Origin: Dermacoccus nishinomiyaensis
Lineage (GTDB): Bacteria > Actinomycetota > Actinomycetes > Actinomycetales > Dermatophilaceae
DNA: 64,000 nt
Reading direction: 5' to 3'
Assembly (NCBI RefSeq): GCF_900447535.1
Contig: NZ_UFXX01000002.1
Location: 124,001-188,000, forward strand
A program made the position numbers and the translations under genes. Shown here piece by piece: positions 58,819 through 64,000 of this stretch (its first letter is position 1; the number at the start of each line of letters is the position of its first letter). A model generated the notes under the pieces. The model was given only the letters and a program-made list of their open reading frames with translations. It made no database searches and was not told where the DNA came from.

Positions 58819-59070
58819 AGGCAGCAAGGCTGGCTCCCGGACAGTCGTGGAGGAAAGTGACCCCCGACGGTAACGCCAGACTCGCACCGCGCGCCATGGT
58901 GAAGGGGCTCACACTCGGAATCGAGACCCGTTTGCAATGTTCGGCGCCGCGCCCGGGTGGCGTCTCGCGGCTACGGCACGCGCGCTGCGCCGGCGCTGAG
59001 GTGCTGGAGCGGCATGGGGCCCTCGACCCGGACGGCCGGCGCACGGCGCCCGCGTGACGAGCCAACGCCG

Positions 59071-60324
59071 TCAGTCGGACGACGGGGGGCGCGCCCGTTC
59101 GTAGTGCGACCAGCCGCGTTCGACGACGTCGACGCTGTCGAGCGTCACCGCGGCCCGCCGGCCGGACGTGCTTGCTGCGGGTGCGACGACGCGACCGATG
59201 ACGTGCCAGCCCGGCGGCACCGCGTCGGCGTCGCAGGTGCCGAGCAGCGCGTGCTCCTCGCCGCTCGCGAGGACGCAGTCGAGCGCTCGATTCCCCAGCA
59301 GCGGCCGCAGCGGCGCCGCCATGCGTTCCAGCGCGGCGCGATCGAGTTCGATGCCGACGCCGGACGCCGCGGCCAGACGCGCCGCGTCCCGCCCCAACCC
59401 GTCGGAGACGTCCATCGCGACGCCGATCCCCGCGCTCACGGCCTCGTCGCCTGCATAACGCGGCCGGGGTGCGCGATGGAACGTCACACACTCGCGTGCG
59501 ACGGCTTCGGCCGCCCCGTTCGCGGCTGCGGGGGGCCCTGCACCCACGGCTGCGCGGGACGCGGCCTCGCCGTCTGTGGGGGGCGCTTGGCGATCGTCTG
59601 CGCATGTGCGGAGCGCTTGGTTCGCGTCTGCGTCTGCGTAGGGAAATTCGTCAGCGACGGACGGGCCGGGATCACGACGGGCCGTCGCCCCCGCATCTCG
59701 TGGCGGCCAGGCCACCTCGCCGCTGAGAACGAGCAGACCGGCTTGCGAGCGTCCCAGCCGGTCGGAGACCACGACCACCTGGCCGGGCCGGGCGGCGGAG
59801 CGTGTCAGCGCCGGCGCGCCGGGGGCGAGTTCGCCGAGCGCGGTGACGGTGATGACGGCGGTGCCTGCGGGCGCGCCCGACAGGTCGCCGCCGAGGGATC
59901 CGCAACCCGCGCGACGCAGTTCGTCAGCCATGCCGTCGGTGAGCTCGACGAGCCAGTCGACACGCGTGCGCTCCTCCGTCGCGAGCGCCACGACGACGCC
60001 GGTGGGCCGCGCGCCCATCGCGACGACGTCGGCGAGGTTCTGGGCGATCACCTTGACCCCGACGTCGTGGGCGCTCGACCAGTCGTCGCGCCAGTCGAGA
60101 TCGAGCACCATCGAGTCGGTCGTGACGACGGTACGGCCCGTCGCGAGGGGCAGGACGGCCGCGTCGTCACCGGGCCCGATCTCGGCGTCGGCCGCCGCGA
60201 GGTGGGGGGTGATCGCCGCGAGCACGCAGGCCTCCCCGACGTCGGCGACGGTCGCCGCGTCGCCGCCGACCCGCGGTGTCCAGGTCGGTCTGAGCCACGA
60301 GGGGGTCGCGAGGTCGGTCACCAC
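59071..60324 (-). CDS. thiL: Thiamine-monophosphate kinase
   Basis: 417 residues, about 90 longer than typical. IGPGDDAAVLPL, TTDSMVLDLDWRDDW, NLADVVAMGARP, and MDVSDGLGRDAARLA are the ATP/Mg and dimer motifs. A Pro/Ala/Asp-rich insertion (~205-280) separates the domains. It phosphorylates thiamine phosphate to TPP. Start uncertain: tandem GTGs at 60324/60321 or TTG at 60333. Confidence 0.9.
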   Translation of the reverse strand: MVTDLATPSWLRPTWTPRVGGDAATVADVGEACVLAAITPHLAAADAEIGPGDDAAVLPLATGRTVVTTDSMVLDLDWRDDWSSAHDVGVKVIAQNLADVVAMGARPTGVVVALATEERTRVDWLVELTDGMADELRRAGCGSLGGDLSGAPAGTAVITVTALGELAPGAPALTRSAARPGQVVVVSDRLGRSQAGLLVLSGEVAWPPRDAGATARRDPGPSVADEFPYADADANQALRTCADDRQAPPTDGEAASRAAVGAGPPAAANGAAEAVARECVTFHRAPRPRYAGDEAVSAGIGVAMDVSDGLGRDAARLAAASGVGIELDRAALERMAAPLRPLLGNRALDCVLASGEEHALLGTCDADAVPPGWHVIGRVVAPAASTSGRRAAVTLDSVDVVERGWSHYERARPPSSD

Positions 60325-60402
60325 GCCATTCAATCAGCCGCTGCATCCTGACGACGGCGCGAGCACCCCGCGCAGCACATGGAGATCTTCGAAGCTGAAA
60401 CC

Positions 60403-61601
60403 GGCTCTTCACAGATGAGGGTGTAGCGCGTAGTCAAGGATCGAACGGCGTGGCGCTGCCCGGGTAGGCGTCGAGGCCTTCCGATGATGGAAGTTCTCAC
60501 ACTGCCCATCTGGAAGACCTCGACGTGCCTGACGCTACCTTCACCGACCCTGACCTGACCATGTTCTGCCGCTTGAATGAGCTCGGCCTTGAGGCCACCG
60601 GTCAGCGCCTCGAGCCCGCCGGTGCGGTCCTGGCCTGTCGAGTCGTCGAACCCGACCGCTGGTGCCGACGCTGTGGCTGTGAAGGAACCGCGCGCGGCAC
60701 GGTTGTCCGCCGGCTGGCCCACGAGCCGTTGGGGTGGCGTCCGACGACGTTGAAGGTCACGGTCCGCCGCTACCGGTGCACCGGCTGCGGCCACGTCTGG
60801 CGGCACACACGCAAAGGCGACAAATACGTGACCGCGATCATCGACCTGACCCCGATCCGCGACCGCAGCGGCCCAGCACGACTGCTGGACATGGTCGAGG
60901 GCCGCTCCAAGCGAGTCTTCAAGGAGTGGCTCGCCGCTCGCCCTCAGGCATGGCGTGAGGCCATCGAAGTCGTCGCGATGGATGGCTTCACCGGGTTCAA
61001 GAGCGCCACCGCCGAGGAACTGCCCGACGCGGCTGCGGTGATGGATCCCTTCCACGTCGTGCGCCTTGCCGGTGATGCCCTCGACCAGTGCCGACGCCGA
61101 GTCCAGCAGGAACTGCACGGGCACCGCGGCCGCAAAGACGACCCGCTCTACCGTGCGCGTAGAACGTTGCACACCGGCGCGGGCCTGCTCACCGACAAGC
61201 AGCAGACCCGCCTGCAGGAGCTGTTCGTGCTCGAGGAGCACGTGCCCGTCGAGGCGACCTGGGGGATCTACCAGCGGATGATCGCGGCCTACCGCGAGAA
61301 GGACCGATCCCTCGGCCGCGCGGCGATGGAGGCGCTCATCGAAGCCGTCAGCCAAGACGTCCCCGCCGGGCTGGACGAGTTGCGCAAGCTCGGTCGGACC
61401 CTGAAGGCTCGCGCCACCGACGTGCTGACCTACTTCGAGCGGCCTGGCACCAGCAATGGCCCCACAGAGGCGATCAACGGACGCCTGGAGCACCTGCGCG
61501 GCTCGGCCCTGGGCTTCCGCAACCTGACCAACTACATCGCCAGATCCCTGCTCGAGTCCGGCGGATTCAGACCTCAACTACACCCTCATCTGTGAAGAGC
61601 C
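60403..61601 (+). mobile_element. ISL3-family insertion sequence copy (internally deleted)
   Basis: Perfect 24-bp terminal inverted repeats at 60403-60426 (GGCTCTTCACAGATGAGG...) and 61578-61601. It carries one transposase gene. This copy by itself has no 8-bp duplication: left flank CTGAAACC, right flank AGTCATCA. Confidence 0.9.
60525..61595 (+). CDS. ISL3-family transposase, internally deleted
   Basis: 356 residues instead of roughly 430-440. The N-terminal zinc finger (CRRCGCEG, YRCTGCGHVW) runs directly into HTRKGDKYVTAIIDL. Family members have about 80 residues between GHVWR and the later DEHVWRH: the HTH region and the first catalytic Asp. The join keeps frame at a repeated HVWR. The later motifs VVAMDGFTGFK, MDPFHVVRLAGDAL and SNGPTEAINGRLEHLRGSA remain. 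It is therefore probably inactive alone, perhaps still able to bind ends. The product overlaps the right inverted repeat. Confidence 0.85.
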   Translation: MPDATFTDPDLTMFCRLNELGLEATGQRLEPAGAVLACRVVEPDRWCRRCGCEGTARGTVVRRLAHEPLGWRPTTLKVTVRRYRCTGCGHVWRHTRKGDKYVTAIIDLTPIRDRSGPARLLDMVEGRSKRVFKEWLAARPQAWREAIEVVAMDGFTGFKSATAEELPDAAAVMDPFHVVRLAGDALDQCRRRVQQELHGHRGRKDDPLYRARRTLHTGAGLLTDKQQTRLQELFVLEEHVPVEATWGIYQRMIAAYREKDRSLGRAAMEALIEAVSQDVPAGLDELRKLGRTLKARATDVLTYFERPGTSNGPTEAINGRLEHLRGSALGFRNLTNYIARSLLESGGFRPQLHPHL

Positions 61602-61703
61602 AGTCATCATTCGGCGATGGGTCGTCTTGCCTGGGATAGCACAGGCCCCCTATGCTGCCTAACGTAAAGACCTACTCAATCCTTTACTAGACGGGGGAAT
61701 TTC

Positions 61704-62414
61704 ATGACTGAGCGCAGCGGGGCCTTAGACCGACGGACCATTGCAAAGGGGGCCGCTTGGGCGGTACCCGCCGTTACTATCGCAGCAGCTGCACCCAGCT
61801 TGGCGGCGTCTGTCCCGGTCCGTAAGGACCCAGGCGTGAACGGGTGGGTCGCAAACACGGCAAGGTCCAGCGGCAGCTGCAGGTGGACGCTCGAAGTCGA
61901 CTCAACGGCGACCGGCGCCACCCCCGACGGCGCACCCTACGGCCTTTACCTCTACGACATCACCCCGGAGTCGACCGTGGCCGACGCGGCCCTGATCTAC
62001 TGGATCATCGGAAAGCAGAGCGCCACCTGGGCGAACCTGAGTGGTCACTCCACCTGCTGGTCCGGCCCCACCCGCGGTGTGGCGCAGACGAAGTCGGACG
62101 GCTTGGACTACACGCCTTACACGTGGAAATACACCTGCCCGATCCTCGCCGCCGACGTCAAATCCGACGGCCGCCTGTATTTGGGTGGCTTCCATGTCCG
62201 TGCGTCCTTCACGCAGAGCCAGGACTACTGCAACGACGTCACCTACTGGACCCAACGCTCAGTCATAGTCGATCCTGACGGCGCCGGCTCACAAGCCGCG
62301 CAAACATTGACCTTCGAGCGACGCAACGGTACCCGAGGCCCGGCGACCAGCGCCCAGATCGGCGCGCGCTCGCGCTCGGCAACAGTCTCCGGCGAGAGTG
62401 CTCAGTTGACCTGA
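61704..62414 (+). CDS. Tat-exported protein of unknown function
   Basis: 236 residues. A twin-arginine signal (DRRTIAKGAAWAVPAVTIAAAAP... ending SLAAS near residue 35) precedes a mature domain with four spaced cysteines (GSCRW, HSTCWSG, KYTCPIL, DYCNDV) and Trp/Tyr-rich beta-like sequence. No LPxTG or membrane anchor. It uses a TTA leucine codon and more A/T-ending codons than the neighbours, and the upstream 80 bp are AT-rich, all suggesting foreign origin. Cargo of the ISL3-bounded segment. Not recognised. Confidence 0.75.
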   Translation: MTERSGALDRRTIAKGAAWAVPAVTIAAAAPSLAASVPVRKDPGVNGWVANTARSSGSCRWTLEVDSTATGATPDGAPYGLYLYDITPESTVADAALIYWIIGKQSATWANLSGHSTCWSGPTRGVAQTKSDGLDYTPYTWKYTCPILAADVKSDGRLYLGGFHVRASFTQSQDYCNDVTYWTQRSVIVDPDGAGSQAAQTLTFERRNGTRGPATSAQIGARSRSATVSGESAQLT

Positions 62415-62436
62415 GTCGCAACCCCGAATGACAAGA

Positions 62437-62480
62437 CAGCCCCCCTTGGCCACCTCGTAAGAGGCGAGCGAAGGGGGCTG
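62437..62480. terminator. Hairpin after the Tat protein gene
   Basis: CAGCCCCCCTT (62437-62447) pairs with AAGGGGGCTG (62471-62480), with one bulged C; an inner CCTC-GTAA-GAGG stem extends it. It lies 22 bp past the stop and also faces the end of the holin-like remnant. Confidence 0.7.
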
Positions 62481-62501
62481 TTGGTGCAGCACCGGATGGA
62501 A

Positions 62502-62790
62502 TCAGGCGGTGTCGTCGTCGGGCTCACCCGGGTCGGCCGGCGGGAGCGGGGCGGGCAGCGCAGACCCGTCGATCTTGAGCCGCATGAGCCATGACGCGAG
62601 GACGGTCAGGGCGGTCTTGCCGACGGACACGCCGAGCACGAGCCACGACTCGCCGGCGGTGAGGGTGGCATCAGGCAACCACATGGCCAGGGCGGTGCCG
62701 ACGGCGATGAGGACGTCAATGGCGAGGCCTTGCAGGAGGGTGCGGGCGGCGCGGTTCTTCGCGTCAGCCTTGAGTGCGCGGGTGGGTCAT
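62502..62790 (-). pseudogene. Frameshifted holin-like small membrane protein
   Basis: ATG at 62790 (overlapping the previous stop as ATGA) reads only 8 codons. One base out of phase a long frame runs to the stop at 62502: ADAKNRAARTLLQGLAIDVL, then IAVGTALAMWLP and LVLGVSVGKTALTVLASWLM, i.e. two hydrophobic helices and a charged tail as in actinophage holins. A single-base indel around 62775-62783 would restore it. A 60-residue piece could start at 62684. Confidence 0.55.
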
Positions 62791-62933
62791 GATGCTCCGA
62801 TCGATCGGGTCAGTCGCAGCCCGGCCCACGCGAGGACCAGACAGCCGGACAAGATGAGGCCCAGGCAGCGGGCGAGGACGCTGGGCTGGGTGCGGTAGAT
62901 GTGGTCAGCGACGGCGTGGCCGATGGTGGTCAC
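62787..62933 (-). CDS. Small phage-like membrane protein (lysis cassette)
   Basis: 48 residues from GTG at 62933 (overlapping the endolysin stop as GTGA) to TGA overlapping the next ATG. It reads TTIGHAVADHIYRTQPSVLA then one hydrophobic helix (CLGLILSGCLVLAWAGLRL). Size, topology and coupling fit a small lysis or holin-accessory protein. Too short for standard ORF calls. Confidence 0.5.
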   Translation of the reverse strand: MTTIGHAVADHIYRTQPSVLARCLGLILSGCLVLAWAGLRLTRSIGAS

Positions 62934-63115
62934 GGCAGCTTGAACTTTCCCGCGAGCACGCCACGGTTGAGGTAGCGCTGGAGTGCACGGATCGAGTTGG
63001 GGCCGAAGTCGCCGTCAGCAGGGGACTTGACGATCCGCTGGAGGGCGCGGCTGGTGGGAACTGCTGCACGGAGAGGTGACAGTCGGTAGTCACGCAGCCT
63101 GATCGGCTCGTGTGG
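62930..63115 (-). pseudogene. C-terminal peptidoglycan-binding piece of a phage endolysin
   Basis: The minus frame ending at TGA 62930-62932 reads RALQRIVKSPADGDFGPNSI followed by RALQRYLNRGVLAGKFKLP, the repeated PG_binding_1 motif at the C-terminus of actinophage endolysins. The catalytic part is missing, replaced at ~63125 by the ISL3 end fragment. Confidence 0.6.
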
Positions 63116-63124
63116 TCATGGTGG

Positions 63125-63230
63125 GCGCGGCTCCGCCCTGGGCTTCCGCAACCTGACCAACTACATCGCCAGATCCCTGCTCGAGTCCGGCGGCTTCAGA
63201 CCCCAGCTGCACCCTCATTTGTGAAGAGCT
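63125..63230 (+). mobile_element. Right-end fragment of a second ISL3 copy
   Basis: About 106 bp match the last 106 bp of the ISL3 copy (61496-61601) with about 7 differences, including the end of the transposase frame (LGFRNLTNYIARSLLESGGF) and a slightly diverged right inverted repeat. Because of the differences it is a related copy rather than a recent duplicate. Confidence 0.85.
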
Positions 63231-63322
63231 CTGAAACCCCGTCAGGCAGGATCGCAGCTCGCAAGCACGCTCCCGGGAGCTGAAACTCTGTTAGGCGGGA
63301 TCGCAGCTCCCAAGCATCTTGG
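63231..63322 (+). repeat. 49-bp direct repeat flanking the ISL3 insertion
   Basis: Two copies of about 45 bp, from CTGAAACCCCGTCAGGCAGG (63231) and CTGAAACTCTGTTAGGCGGG (63280), both continuing ATCGCAGCTC-CAAGCA. The first copy begins exactly at the ISL3 target duplication, and the bases AAG before the left duplication match the GAG before the second copy, supporting reconstruction of the empty site. Confidence 0.65.
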
Positions 63323-63417
63323 GTCCCCCGATCAGCCCCGGGCGCCGGTGCGAGTTGGATGGTTGCGGGCCGGGCAGGCGCGGGGTGGGCAGACGAGGGT
63401 TGGATAGCCTATGGGTC

Positions 63418-63876
63418 ATGTCAGCACGCGTCGCTCTCACTCTCGCTGGTGCCGCAACGCTGGCGCTCACCGCATGCGGTGACTCGCCCGTCGCTGCGAA
63501 GCCTGCTGCGCAGGCGTCATCGTCCGAGTGCGCGGCTGTCGCGAAATCGTGGCCGAAGACGGTCTCGGGGCTCGATTCCTACCCCGACTCGGCCGACTCG
63601 CCGACCGTCCACGCCTGGGGCAAGAACGCTGACGACGTCCTCATCGCGCGCTGCGGCGTCACCTCACCCGGCCCGACGAGCGACGCCTGCTTCTCCGCGA
63701 ACGACGTCGACTGGGTGCAGATCCCGGTCTCGGGCGGCACGCGGTACGTCACCTACGGTCGTGAGCCGGCGATCGAGGTGCTCGTCCCGTCGTCGGCGAA
63801 CCTCGACGGCACGCTGCTCGCCGCGTTCGCCCCCGCGGCGAAGAAGATCGCTCAGGGTCCACACCGCTGTTCCTGA
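63418..63876 (+). CDS. DUF3515 family lipoprotein
   Basis: 152 residues. Lipobox LALTACGD gives a lipidated N-terminal Cys. The DUF3515 pattern is clear: paired cysteines in SSECAAVAKSWP, HAWGKNADDVLIARCGV, DACFSANDVDWVQIP and a final VTYGREPAIEVLVPSS. The function is unknown; the gene usually lies near thiL and ddl in actinobacteria. TAGCCT (63405-63410) ends 7 bp before the ATG, so the mRNA may be leaderless. The last 124 bases of the window contain no recognisable gene. Confidence 0.85.
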   Translation: MSARVALTLAGAATLALTACGDSPVAAKPAAQASSSECAAVAKSWPKTVSGLDSYPDSADSPTVHAWGKNADDVLIARCGVTSPGPTSDACFSANDVDWVQIPVSGGTRYVTYGREPAIEVLVPSSANLDGTLLAAFAPAAKKIAQGPHRCS

Positions 63877-64000
63877 CAGGCGGCGCCGATTCGGTTCGGC
63901 TCCGGTTCACCCCCGACCCGGCCATCGTCGCCGCGTCACCACCCACAAGCCCCCCGGACTCCCCCAGGGGACCCCGCGGACGCGGGGCTGCCGTCAGCGC

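Larger units (their letters stand above)
60395..63238. mobile_element. ISL3-bounded composite insertion with 8-bp target duplication
   Basis: CTGAAACC occurs at 60395-60402 and at 63231-63238, directly abutting the left end of the ISL3 copy (60403) and the right end of a partial ISL3 copy (63230). ISL3 elements duplicate 8 bp, so the whole 60403-63230 segment behaves as one inserted unit: a defective ISL3, a cargo of a Tat-exported protein and phage lysis remnants, and an ISL3 end. It separates thiL from DUF3515. Confidence 0.65.

Noticed and set aside
60403-61601. Simple ISL3 insertion with its own target duplication
   Set aside because: The bases flanking this copy differ (CTGAAACC and AGTCATCA); the matching duplicate is only found at 63231.

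Overview
The window is chromosomal DNA of a high-GC Gram-positive bacterium (Actinomycetota). The gene order, the zinc-type L28 and L32, a RamB-like regulator beside the glyoxylate shunt, GTG/TTG starts and 1-8 bp stop/start overlaps all fit. Micrococcales, perhaps near Dermacoccaceae, is my best guess, but this is inference and was not tested.

Layout. 1-4205: end of an enoyl-reductase-like gene, a propionyl-CoA synthetase (prpE) and a LOG-family gene. 4206-23267 is mostly the conserved actinobacterial translation/envelope block read on the minus strand: rpsP-khpA-rimM-trmD-rplS-lepB-rnhB-DUF2469-yraN-comM-dprA-xerC, then an M23 peptidase and an aminotransferase on plus, then rpsB-tsf-(hexose mutarotase)-pyrH-frr-cdsA-rlmN. 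23527-32459 breaks this order: ramB diverging from aceA, aceB, a small monooxygenase-like gene, a decayed secreted-protein gene, a lipoprotein, and an amidohydrolase/GNAT pair. 32574-45531 resumes it: map-smc-(small membrane protein)-ftsY, amtB-glnK-glnD and ffh. 45584-48415 is decayed DNA: an IS110 element sits inside the remains of an HTH/nucleotidyltransferase pair, next to a broken GNAT gene. 48397-55980 is DAK-recG-rsmD-coaD-yceD-rpmF-rnc-mutM in tight overlap, with rpmB divergent. Then come a sodium:solute symporter with a small membrane partner, thiL, an ISL3-bounded insertion (60403-63230) and a DUF3515 lipoprotein.

The genes mostly serve translation (S2, S16, L19, L28, L32, EF-Ts, RRF, TrmD, RimM, RlmN, RsmD, RNase III), protein export (Ffh, FtsY, LepB), DNA transactions (SMC, RecG, XerC, DprA, ComM, MutM, RNase HII), nitrogen sensing (AmtB, GlnK, GlnD) and C2/C3 acid metabolism (PrpE, AceA, AceB under RamB).

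Most interesting: (i) an ISL3-bounded insertion whose outer ends abut a perfect 8-bp duplication. It carries a Tat-exported protein of unknown function and the remnant of a phage lysis cassette, and its transposase lacks about 80 central residues. (ii) A compact IS110 element with matching 11-bp end repeats and a structured upstream segment that could encode a bridge RNA, inserted in a toxin-antitoxin-like operon. (iii) A TrmD-acetyltransferase fusion. (iv) Candidate GlnR and RamB operator arrangements. No tRNA, rRNA or CRISPR array was seen.
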